Shown: one piece after another, positions 47,560 through 58,300 of the stretch
Layout of the letters: each line of letters opens with the position of its first letter
Numbering within the stretch: position 1 is the first letter of the stretch
Assembly: GCF_030253575.1 (NCBI RefSeq)
Contig: NC_080563.1
Span: 39,502,501-39,566,500, forward strand
Direction: 5' to 3'
Length of the DNA: 64,000 nucleotides
Source of the DNA: Rhododendron vialii
Taxonomy: Eukaryota; Streptophyta; Magnoliopsida; Ericales; Ericaceae
Made by a program: the position numbers and the translations under genes
The notes under the pieces: generated by a model
The model's database searches: none
Told to the model about the DNA's origin: nothing
Seen by the model: only the letters and a program-made list of their open reading frames with translations

Positions 47560-48530
47560 TAGCTTATATACAGCATGACTTGTAATTTGGAACGGAAAAA
47601 AAGAAAAAGAAAAAAGGAACCTTACTTTAAAATTCTGCGTCTTTATTTTTTATTTTTTATATTCATCTGGTCCAATATGTCAAACTCACCGTGGTGATTC
47701 TCATCAATCACTAATTTCACTTGATACTAAAGTGGATTACCAATGGAAAAAAAAAAGAAGTTAATTCGATAATATTGGTGATTTACACAATTTAAAGCTA
47801 TAACTATCTTCATTTGCCACGTCATGGATGCATCATAATTCCGATTCGAGATTGAAGTCTCGTTTCTCGTAAGATGTTTTCAAAATCTTAAGAAATCTTG
47901 TTTAGTCGTTTTCATTAAACAATCGGGCAGTCACTCTCTTTCAATATATTTTTTGATCGACACCCTTTCTTTCAATATAAGCGTACGTAATAGCATACTG
48001 TTTTAATTTGACTCGGTATCATCAATTAAAACATATTTACAAAAAGTTACTGTTTGAGGTTTTGAGGCAGAAATGGTAGATTTGCATTTTTTAAAATATA
48101 TATCGTTATAAAGAGACTTCCAAACAACTTGTGCCAAGAAACCACAGGGATTACCGCAATTCTGCATACTTGCTTTAGTTTGACTAGAGCTGTTAACGAG
48201 CCAAATTAAAAATGGAGCTCTAGATTGTCATGCTTGATTTACAAATTTAACGAGTTTTAAAAATATAATAAAAAATTTAAATTGTTTATGAGACAAGTTG
48301 AAATCAAGAGCTTTATTTGATCGAGGCAATCACAAGCAGCTTGATTTTTTCATACCACACAAGCAAAACGAATTTAGTTATAGTTTGCTTATGTAACAAA
48401 CTCGGTTCGTTTAGCCCCATTAAGGCTTGTTTCAAATTCTTATTTTTTAAGTACTTATTTTTCGCATTATGAAACATGTCATTCCTTGCAATACATCACA
48501 TTTAATTCGAAAAGTAAGTACTGGTTTATT

Positions 48531-48847
48531 TTCCTTAGCGGAACGGAGCCTAAATTTGACCGAGAAATTGCCAAAGTGCCCAATATTTGTTCCCACTTCA
48601 GAGGCCTGACTCTGTAGTGAATGGTGATGGCAAGTCGACCTGTTTTATTGGGCCAATTCTGGATCTCAAAGTTCAATGGGCCCCCAAAGTGGAGGTAGTT
48701 TGTTGGGCCAGACTGGAAGTTTGGGCCGGGATGTAAATAAACCCAATAAACCTCTGGACAAGGTTGACATAGATTACCCAATCCACTGTTTATTTCTTCT
48801 GCGGGAAAGCCCGTCATTATACATCGCTTCTCATTCCGCTAAGGTTC
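48531..48847. mobile_element. Probable TIR element between direct repeats
   Basis: CCTTAGCGGAACGGAG at the left pairs with CTCATTCCGCTAAGG at the right. Outside these, a block of about 90 bp (CTTATTTTTTAA ... TTTAATTCNAAAA) is present in direct orientation on both sides (about 48438-48520 and 48848-48930). The arrangement could be a composite MITE. The ends are uncertain. Confidence 0.45.
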
Positions 48848-49196
48848 TTATTTTTTAAATGTTTATTTTTCGCTTTATGAGACGGGTCATTCTCTCACCA
48901 ATATATCACCTTTAATTCAAAAAATAAATACCATTAGCTAATTAGCTTCAATTGTATTAGTCAACTTCGTGGCTTGACCTTGGGGTTTGAGCCAATAGCC
49001 ATGTAGCGGTCCTTTGGAGCATGAGGTCTATGGTTTGATTTTCATGGATAGAAGGTTGATCCTTGTAGAATTAGCAATATACCGTACTAATATCATATCG
49101 TTTGGATGAAAAGAACTTTGTAACTTCAATCTCAAGTGCTAATATTGTGGATATTCCCACAAAGGTCACGTGGCCTCATGAAAAGCTGGAATGATA

Positions 49197-49476
49197 CTCC
49201 CTCCGTTCCCTTTTTAATGTCTAGTATTTTATTTTAAGCTGTCCCTTAATAAGTGCCCATTTTGTAAAGTTAGTGGGTAAAAGTTGATACATTTCCCATT
49301 TTGCCCTTAAAAGTAGATTCCATTTTGAAAAGTTAAGTGAGTAAGAGTGTAATGATGATATCTTCATAGAGGGTAAGTATGGAAAGTGGAAGTAAAAGTT
49401 GATGTGAAATGTGTAATGATGATATTTTCTTAATAAGTTGGAGTTACGAAGTGAGACACTTAAAAAGTGACGGAGG
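49197..49476. mobile_element. Stowaway-type MITE (subfamily 2)
   Basis: It has CTCCCTCCGTTCCCTTTTTA and the inverse end GTGACGGAGG, flanked by TA. It is an inverted relative of 38870-39141. Confidence 0.8.
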
Positions 49477-50066
49477 TAATATCTGATTAAGAAAAAAGTT
49501 AGTAAATGCTTATGGAGCACTGCTGCGCTAAAAGGTGTTTCAAGGTGTCTTTTTCCAGCACCCAACTGTAGAAATCACCACAAAGTATGCGGACCTCACT
49601 TCAATGTGCGGTGAGAAAGGGTCCTAAAATATTGAGTAATCACTCATCAATTAAACAAAAGACGGAACGAAAGAACCCTTTTTATGTGATGAGTTCAACG
49701 ACATGAAAAATAGGCCAAAGCTCAATCCATCCAATAGTTACATCTTTGAACTTGTGGTTACTAAGGGGTGTTTCCGGTAGTGAAAAATTTGTAAATTTTT
49801 ATTTATAGTCGATAAGTTGTTAGGTGTTTTCGGTAGTAAATAAGTTAATAGGTTCGTGAGTATAGTTACAATAGCAAAAACAGTTTTTGTTTACTTTTTG
49901 TTAATGAAAATGAGCTAGTAAAATGCCGAAACTTTTTTGTTAGTGAAAACGACATGATAAGCGACATGGTCTTATGGTTTTGCTCATTTTCAAGATAAGC
50001 TCAAAACATCTTCGGTACCATCAAGTTTTGTGGAACTAGTTCATACAGGGCTGTACTTTAAAAATC

Positions 50067-50299
50067 GGGACCCGGGGACCCTGCCGAGCGGCACCCCTGC
50101 CAAGCGGGTGCCGAGCAGCCAATCCGGTCGTTCATCTCAGAATCAACAACCCGGATCGAAACATCTTTTTCCTTTTCCTTTTTTTTTTTATAAATCCGTT
50201 CGATATCTTTACATCTGGGCCGTCCAAAACACTTTTGGACGGCCGAGATGTGCTCGGCCCCCCTGCCAAGCACCTCTGCTTGGCAGGGTCTCCAGGTCC
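50067..50299. mobile_element. GC-rich foldback MITE
   Basis: The ends GGGACCCGGGGACCCTGCC and GGCAGGGTCTCCAGGTCC are inverted. An inner GGCCGTCCAAAACACTTTTG is followed by its own inverse. It is related in style to the 12749 and 32486 elements but shorter. Confidence 0.65.
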
Positions 50300-50697
50300 T
50301 TTTAATCAAGTCTCATGTTATTGTATGATGAGGACTATAATTATTTCTCATAAACATTAAACGAGGAACGTCCGAATTGACTCCCACACTCTGAGTTACA
50401 AAAAAAAACACAAAACTATAACAAAAGTTGCGGTTGGAAATAGAAAAGATGCATTCATCTTGAAAGAAAACATTTTTTGCGTCTCCATTTCAAGTGCATG
50501 TGATAGTTTTTAGGCGCTGCTGAAGTTCGGGGAATTCCACTTTCGGCGCGATATTTCCATCCAATGTTGTTTGTGGTCCATGCATGATGCATATATCCAA
50601 GCCCAACCACATTTTAGGGGCCATTGCGACAATTTAACGGCCTATTTCTTTATTCACCTATTTCCATCACTCTGTTTCATCTCTCTCCTCATTGCAG

Positions 50698-50840
50698 CGC
50701 TTAATCTTACCGTCCATCTCGGTAATCAATGGTCCGGATTTCAAAAGACCATTTTTAGGAAAAAGTTATCTTCCGTGAAAGGAAGAGTCTTTTAAAATCC
50801 AGATCGTCCAAAACACTTTTAGATGGTAAGATTGAGAGCG
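50698..50840. mobile_element. Small foldback MITE
   Basis: CGCTTAATCTTACCGTCCA pairs imperfectly with AGATGGTAAGATTGAGAGCG, and CCGGATTTCAAAAGAC pairs with GTCTTTTAAAATCCAGA. It is 143 bp and non-coding. Confidence 0.65.
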
Positions 50841-51285
50841 GTGGGTGTAGACTTTGTGTTCTTTATTTAATGAGAGATAACGATGCCATGCTAATGCTAA
50901 TTAATACTAATTATGATCTGATCTGATGTGGAGATACTTGAGCTGCGGAGAAACCAATGATCATCACGCCTGTTTAACGGTTGAGAAAGGCTCTGTCGCC
51001 TTTAGCTTTGAGAGGTCCCACGGCGTGACGGAAAGCTCCGATAGCAGCTGGCCCGTTCTCTTGGAAAGTTTTGCTTTGGGCGCATGTTCGGTTTAGATAA
51101 GTGAGACTGGACGCATTGTTAAGGAGACACTCGAGGACAATAACCAAACCAAAAGTTTTTAAGTTTCAAACAATTTTGTTGTGGGTATGAATTTGTAAAG
51201 AGCAATGATGAATTTAAATCCATGTACATCCAACCCGTGGAGGAGTTGGAATTTGGATAGGAAGGATAGGAAGGTGGTGCGCTTC

Positions 51286-51312
51286 GGGGGGGGGGGGGGG
51301 GGGGGGGGGGGG
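51286..51312 (+). repeat. G27 homopolymer
   Basis: Twenty-seven consecutive G, followed by TGGGCGGG. It could form quadruplexes. Its length is likely to be imprecise in the assembly. Confidence 0.95.
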
Positions 51313-51333
51313 TGGGCGGGCCAGTTTTTTGGC

Positions 51334-51645
51334 CTACTCCGGTCTCGCTCCGATAATCGGAATCGTTCACTTTGTAGAACTCGTCGAGTAGAACAACCAT
51401 GCAAAAAATCAGCTTAATTGGATATCTTTAAGTGCCTGATCGGAACCTTTTTATGTTGAAAAGAATGGACCCGAAATATTGGATCAAATCCACTGTAACC
51501 CATGGACCGAGAGTTATATGGGCTTTGATTAGGCATTTAACAATATCCAATTAAGGTGATTTTTTGCATGGTTATTCTACTCAACGAGCTCTACAAAGTG
51601 AACGATTCCGATCATCAGAGCGAGACCGAAGTGGGCCTAGAATCA
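51334..51645. mobile_element. Foldback element with ~95-bp arms
   Basis: GGTCTCGCTCCGATAATCGG ... TTAATTGGATATC (51338-51433) is inverted at about 51545-51635 with few mismatches, with a spacer of about 110 bp. It is next to the G27 tract. Confidence 0.8.
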
Positions 51646-51903
51646 AGCACAGCAGCACGCTGCTGTCCCCAGCAGCCCCCCGCTTCCTTCGATACGAGAC
51701 CACTTTTATCGGTTGCATGTTGTTAGTCAAGATACAAAAGTAGAGGTTAAATGTAAAAATTAAGTTCTGTCTTGGATTTTGTTTCTCGTTAAAAAATAAT
51801 ACTAACAGCTTCGATTCAATTATCTTGCGATCGTTGAATGGAAGTCAATAAGATATCATTTTCATTATTTGATTCGTTTATATTGTAAATTGATATTTTT
51901 TAG

Positions 51904-52767
51904 GAGAAAGCTATGGTATACTGGGTATACTGTATGTCTAAATTATAACAATTTATGATTTTCATTATGTCGATTTTTGTTTTTCTAATGTATATTTATG
52001 ATGCTAGTTACAACTTGTATTTTAAAATTTACTTGTTGAACAGGTCATTAGCAGGTTACCCATAATTAAAAAATATTGTTATTATGTAACCATAATTATT
52101 CATACCAGAATCCATAATACTTATATCCCAACCAAATACATATGCGTACAATATCAAAAATTAAATAATGCTACATACAAATATTATAACAACACCATAA
52201 TGAGTCGTACCAAAAATTCTTTGAATCATATCATATTTCGTAACAAAATCAAAATATATCGTACCAGAATCAACAATTATTATACCCAAGCCAAAAATAT
52301 TTGTAAAATATCACAAATTATATAAAATAACCACAATTGTTATGACAATATCTAAAATTGTTATTTTCTTAACACAACGTGTCGTATCAAAAGAAAAAGA
52401 AAACATATGTAAATACCACAAATTATATAAAAAAATCACAATTGTTATGACAATACTATAAATTGACATTTTCTTACCACAATGTGTCGTACCAAAGAAA
52501 ATTGATTAAAATATTCCGTAATAAGACCAAAATATGTCGTACCATGATCAACAATTTTTATACCCAAGCAAAATACATGTCTAAAATACCTTAAATTCAT
52601 TAATATAACCAAATTTGATATGACAATACTATAAATTGACGTCTTCATACCCACAACGTGACGTATAAAAAAATTCAATCAAAAATTTTAATTAACAATA
52701 GTTATAATCGGCAAAATATCATGAAAAAAGCTACAGTACACTGGTTATATCGTATGTCTAAATTATG
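51904..52767. repeat. AT-rich repeat array bounded by a direct repeat
   Basis: AAAGCTATGGTATACTGGGT ... TATGTCTAAATTAT at 51904-51947 recurs in direct orientation at about 52727-52767. Between them, degenerate units recur: TGTCGTACCA, CACAATTGTTATGACAAT and ATTATACCCAAGC occur two to four times each. It is non-coding and could be a transposon interior or a local satellite. Confidence 0.65.
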
Positions 52768-53300
52768 ATTTATCACCAATTGTGTCAACAATCAAATTAT
52801 TCCGATGTCAATCTGAAATGGAAGTCAATAAGAAACCATTACTTCTTTCCCAAATGGAGCATAAAAAGCAAGTGCTGAGATGGCAGTTTACAATTGCCAC
52901 GTCACTACTGGTAAAGTGGGGCTTGGTCAAACAGTACCACCAGAAAAAGCTTTGTTCTGCACAGGGGAACGTGACATCGGTTTGCTACCCCCCGACATGG
53001 TAATTGGTAAAGGTCAAAATTGCTTCCTCCACGCGCCTGCGATCGCGTGACCGAATCCCATTGTCGCACAACCGGATTTTCAGGGGTCTCTCAGATTTGA
53101 TCGTAGACCCAGTGATGTACTCCAATTAATACAGTAGTTGAAGGACATCCCTCCGGCCGGACCCACACTACCATCACCCCATTCCCCATTGCCTACTCCT
53201 ACTCCTAGCCAGTCTCGAGGGAGGGATCGGGAAATCCCTCCCCGTTTGTGTTTTGAGTTGTGTATTTTTAAAAGTTGATGGACATCTGATCCTGCACCAT

Positions 53301-53757
53301 TAGGCCTGTTAATAGGTCGGATCAGATTCGAATTCAATAAGATCCAAATTCTATAAGACTCGAATCAAATAGTGGTAATTTGAATCCGAAAATCTGAAAC
53401 TGATCCTAAAACTCTTTTACTTCAAAAATTTTAGTAAAAAAAATTATATTTTTCAAAAAAATACAATTTTTAAAAAAAAAATTCCGAAAAAAATTTATAA
53501 ATTATATTTTTCAAAAAAATACAATTTTTCAAAAAAAAATTCCGAAATTTTTTTTAAAAAATTAAAGTAAAAAGTAAAAAATAAAAATAAAACTTCTTAA
53601 ACATTTTTTTTCAAAATAAAAAATTTACTGTTTTTAAAAAAAAATTTAAAAAATAAAGTTCGGATTCGGATCAATAACGAATTTAATCCAATCCGATCCG
53701 TATTTGGATTATCGAATCGACGTTATCAGATCCGGATCCGGTCCATTAACAGGCCTA
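53301..53757. mobile_element. Non-autonomous hAT-like element
   Basis: It has perfect 13-bp terminal inverted repeats TAGGCCTGTTAAT and ATTAACAGGCCTA. The flanking 8-mers TGCACCAT and CGCACCAC match at 6 of 8 positions. The interior has GGATCNGA-type subterminal repeats and A/T tracts and no transposase. Confidence 0.8.
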
Positions 53758-54617
53758 CGCACCACCATCACCCCATTACCATGCCTACTCCTAGCCATTA
53801 CCGAGAGATTTATCTCAGTTCGGTTTGAATTTTGAGGAAGGTTTTTGAAAATAATGAGTGAAATAAGAAAGGTACGTAGAAATAATTTATTGAGAACCGT
53901 GTGCAGAGATTTTGAAATCCAAAACAAACAAGCCTGCTTCTGAAGCACTATCACAGTGCGCTCCATGACTCTTGATGATCACATGGTTCTGCGTGATCAT
54001 GTTATATTTAATGAATGCTCTACTAAACTTTTTATCTTCATGAGAGTGTAATTGAAGGTACAATTCAAAAATTAGTAAAGCGAAAATTCAAAACTACTAA
54101 GTTATACTACTAATGAAATAACAATTTTAGTTGTAGCTATTTGATGATCTTTGTTTTATCTCCCGGAAATTTTAATTTGGCTTTCTATTTTTGACCACAT
54201 AAAGTCCGATTGTGCACGTGCATGACACATGATGGACCTAGAGCACACTAAACATTAAACAGTACTACTACTACAAAACATTAAATGAGAAACAAGATCG
54301 TACAATTTGAATTTTTAGTATTAATGAATCACAAATACTCCGTACTACGTACACAACTTCTTACCCGGAGTGGTTATTGCTTGCCAGAGATTCTGATTGA
54401 TAAACCGTCCGGACCAAGCATGAAAATATTAGGCTCGAAAACCATTGGATGCCTTCAATATCACCGGCACCATTCATTAGACAACCCAATCAATGCTCTC
54501 TACCACAACGGAGAAATTTAGTCAGTCCGGCTCCGAGCCCATTTTTCATCACACATTTGACGTAGGGTTCAAATAAATGTCTAATGAATTGAATAAATGT
54601 ACGGCAAAAAGAATTTG

Positions 54618-54706
54618 GGACACCACGTGGTGGTGTGGCGGACTTAGAGCGGGCAATTTAGTTAGGACACCACGTGGCGGTGGACTTAAAGCGGGCAATT
54701 TAAATA
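54618..54706 (+). repeat. 47-bp tandem repeat with G-box cores
   Basis: GGACACCACGTGG followed by GCGGACTTA and AGCGGGCAATTTA occurs twice (from about 54618 and 54665). Each unit includes CACGTG. It is about 650 bp upstream of the transporter start. Confidence 0.8.
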
Positions 54707-54915
54707 AGCTAGTCGAGCTTAATCATTTATTAAACAAGTCGCTTTAATTGAATCGAAATGTCCCTTAACAAACTGAGTTTTTGTCAAACAAAATGAATTT
54801 TTTTGCGAACGAGCCATAAACTCCGCTGAGTTTACGAACCACTCGATTCATTTACGGCCCCATCGGGCATTGAATAATTTTTCCCACAGTCAACTCTCCC
54901 GTCAGTCCTCCATCA

Positions 54916-54929
54916 CCATATATACACAC
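54916..54929 (+). promoter_or_regulatory. Possible TATA box of the transporter gene
   Basis: CCATATATACACAC lies about 410 bp before the ATG, ahead of a long CT/GA-rich leader. It fits a plant TATA box. The transcription start is not known. Confidence 0.35.
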
Positions 54930-55123
54930 GCCAACGGAACAATCAAAATCATCTCTTCCCTCTCTCTCCACTCTTCAGTACCGTCTAGCGACTCTAGCTC
55001 CCTCGTGATTCGAGCCAAAAACAGAGGAAAAAAAAACCCAACGATTCAATTTCACGCCTACACATTTATTCCAAACTCTTTCTCTCACTAGTCACTACAC
55101 ATTTCTCTGACAAAAGCGTTAGA

Positions 55124-55320
55124 ACTTCGTGTTTGGCCTTTTCCCATTTCTTATTTCAACTCATTCATATACCACATTCCTCCAAGTAAACAAACCAGAA
55201 GAGAGAGAGAGAGAGAGAGAATTCGTGTTTGGCCTTTTCCCTCTTTCCTCTTTCTGATTTCAACACAGTCAATTCAACCCACATTCTTCAACCGAACAAA
55301 CAGAGCACAGAGAGAGAGTG
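55124..55320 (+). repeat. Duplicated transporter leader
   Basis: TTCGTGTTTGGCCTTTTCCC begins two units (55124-55218 and 55221-55320). Both run on through TTTCAAC, CCACATTC and AACAAAC to a GA run. It lies immediately before the ATG at 55332, so it is probably transcribed 5' UTR. Confidence 0.8.
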
Positions 55321-55331
55321 AGAGAGGAACA

Positions 55332-58300
55332 ATGCAGCGGGGCACTGAAATGGAAGAGAGGCCAGAAACGGAGCTGATTTCAATCCCAGCAACCCCACGA
55401 ACAACATCGACACCCGAAATCCTAACCCCGTCAGGGCTGAGATCGCCGAAATCCGCACCGAAATCGGCGGCGGCTGGGACGGCGGGGTGGACTCCGACGT
55501 CGTTCATATCGCCGAGGTTCTTAAGTCCCATCGGGACGCCGATGAAGAGGGTCCTGGTGAACATGAAGGGATACCTGGAGGAGGTGGGCCACCTGACGAA
55601 GCTCAACCCGCAGGACGCGTGGCTCCCCATCACGGAGTCGCGCAACGGGAACGCGCATTACGCCGCCTTCCACAACCTCAACGCCGGCGTCGGGTTCCAG
55701 GCCCTGGTCTTGCCCGTTGCTTTCGCTTTCCTCGGCTGGTACGTCGTCGTTTCCCGCACTGTCTCTTCTTTTGCCCCTTCATTCTTATGTGCATTCTGTG
55801 CTTGGGAATCTGAGTTTTGCTTGCACTTGTTTTCGAAAGTTTTGGTTTTTGATTTTTTGCCACATCTACTGGAGCGATTCTGAATTTAGTCATTTGAAAA
55901 TTTGATTCTTTTTATCTACTACTCTGTTCCTTCTTTTTATGCAATCCAACTTTGGGTGAAAAAAAACCCGGACAGAATCGAACCAACGGAAAAACCTGGC
56001 CAGAAAAATTGGTTGGTCTGGGTTTTCCCGAGCTATTGGTCCGGTTTAGGTTTCGATTGCGAAAAAGAATTGAAACCTGTTCGATTTTGGTTCGGGACGT
56101 GTGACACTAACCCTAGCCTGATCCCCAGTAAACTTTGTTCTTTTGCTTGGTGATTTTGATGTTCTGGTAGTACATTATAGGACTCACTCGGTGCCCAATT
56201 GTTCCTCTTTGTCTTCTGGAAAAAGAGAAAAGATTAGAAAGATTATCTACGAATATATGCGATGTTTTTATTCAGACGTTGGCACGACTCTACATGGGAA
56301 TAACAATTGGGGAGGAGGGAGTACTTGTTTTCGAAAGTTCTGATTTTGATTGCTGGTTTTCAGTTGGATTCAGATTTGCGTAAGTATTGGGTTTGGTAAA
56401 TTTGAGCTAATTTACCGCACATTTGGATGGCGAGAAAGGGTGAGATAAGAAAGGGGAGCCTTTTTCACCAAATATTTTTTTTGTGAGATTGGGTGAGAAA
56501 GGAGAATGGCAGATTAAATTTTTATTGTTTAAGTAACTCACTCAATTTCTTACCAAAATACTCAATCCAAATGAGTGATTTGGCAAGGAACCATAACCCT
56601 TTCTTTTCTTTTATCTTGAAATCCCTCCATCCGAAGTGTAATTTGATGGTTGATATGGTGATTGTTAAATAAAAGATAGGTTGGAACCATTCAAGTACTG
56701 GAAAACGGAAAAATGGTTTTGTAGCTGGCGAAAGAAGAAAAAAAGAAAGAGATTTGGTTTGACAACTTAACTAAGGCCATTGGAGCTTACCAAGAAAAAA
56801 GCTAAGGCCATTGGAGATGCTCTAATTGCGGAACTGAATTGCACTTTTGTATACAGTTCATTAATTGGTGATAAGTCCTTTCTTATGTACTCTCACTCGA
56901 TCAACCCGTGGGTGGTTTTAATTGGTTTTGATTCAATTGTGAAGTGTTGCTTTTAAAAACGCTAGGTAGTGTCAGTGGTTAGTAGTTAGATTACAACATC
57001 GGCCGACCGTATATCCATCTACTAGAACCTAAGACCGCACCCTTGGGCACTTAGGCCCCCCTCCCATGCCGCTTAGCCAAAGGCCTGTTGTCTTAAAAAC
57101 GCTTATTTGGCGACTGTTAACTGTTTAATGAATACCCCTGTTAGATTGGTGATGTCGCCAGTCCAAGTACTCAATTCCGGTGATGTCCTTATCAGTTTCC
57201 TCCTTCCACTTAATCTTATTAAATTGGTGGTTTAATTTCATTGGGACCGTCTACCGCCTTCATTCTTTTGTAGGGATGACATCTTTATCTGCTCTGAAAT
57301 TTTACTTCCAATATTCTTGAAGCTTTTATCATTCACCCTGTCTCTCTCAAATGAGTATATAATTTGAGATGTTTCCCCTTTTTCATGGGTGTAATTGATT
57401 AAAGTCCAGGTTTTGTGTTGTGGGGTTGCCTTGCCATGCTTCTTTTTTCCCTTTTTCGAATTTCATAATGGATCTGATTAGAACGAAAGAAGAAAACAAT
57501 CCTTGAGGCAAGTCATTTCGTCCCTTTCATCTTTTGCTTTTATCACGAACTAAATCATTTTAGAGAAGTGCCACTTGGACCGGGGCCTCTGCCTCTCAAT
57601 AGTTCTGCTTTTTCTGTTGCGAAATTGAGACATTTGGACCACACTTTTGAACTTTGATTGAACTGTTTGCTGCTTTTTCAGTTCACTGTATCATTCACCT
57701 TTGAAAAATAGAGCAAGTTTGTTTCAGATCGAGGAATATCTAATGTGAACAGAAGTGTTCCTAATTCCCCGAGGCTGCATTAAGCGAGATTTTTTTTTTC
57801 CTTTTTTGTTGAAAAACTTTAAAGTGATGGTTTCAACTTTGCATAGAACGTTTTAAAAAGTTTGAGTACGTATAAATCTCGAGAGTTTTTCAATATTGTG
57901 TCATCAATGATTATGTGACGGCATTTTACATTTTCCTAATCATTAACTTAGTTACGATAAGGAAGACGTAGATGACTATGCAAATGTTACATATTTTTTA
58001 GGAATATACAAGGTAAAATGTCAGGGGTAAAAAATGGGGGTGGAGCCGGGGCCCACCCGCCCCTGCTAATTCCTGTGCATTCCAATTATCTTCCTGTTGT
58101 TCTTTTCTTTTGGAGTTATTTCCCAAAAAAGCACTGCACCAAACATGTTTTCTTGATGGGTGTCATACAGGATATTTTCTTCGGTTCAAATTGATTGCTT
58201 ATAAATAATGAATGATTTTCTCAACATTGGCACAACTTCACAAAACACGTCAATTTAACAAGTTTAACAGTCTCAAAATGTTCTTTAGGTTTGTCCAAAA

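Larger units (their letters stand above)
43135..55331. other. Long gene-free interval rich in repeats
   Basis: Just beyond the peptidase start (43135-43520) is a GA-rich promoter/leader region that includes TTTAAAAGGGGG. The rest is AT-rich with the MITEs, tandem repeats, homopolymers and hAT element listed separately. An open frame of 157 codons at 46910-47383 (plus) spans a microsatellite and a MITE end and has no recognised family, so it is not called. Pieces near 48180-48420 and 54700-54860 resemble degenerate transposon parts. Confidence 0.65.

Noticed and set aside
55487..55813. 108-codon frame overlapping transporter exon 1
   Set aside because: It is a +1-frame shadow of the GC-rich first exon, with Arg/Pro-rich nonsense content.
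56165..56330. Possible Stowaway MITE in transporter intron 1
   Set aside because: Only the right end (GGAGGAGGGAGTA) is convincing; no matching left end was found.
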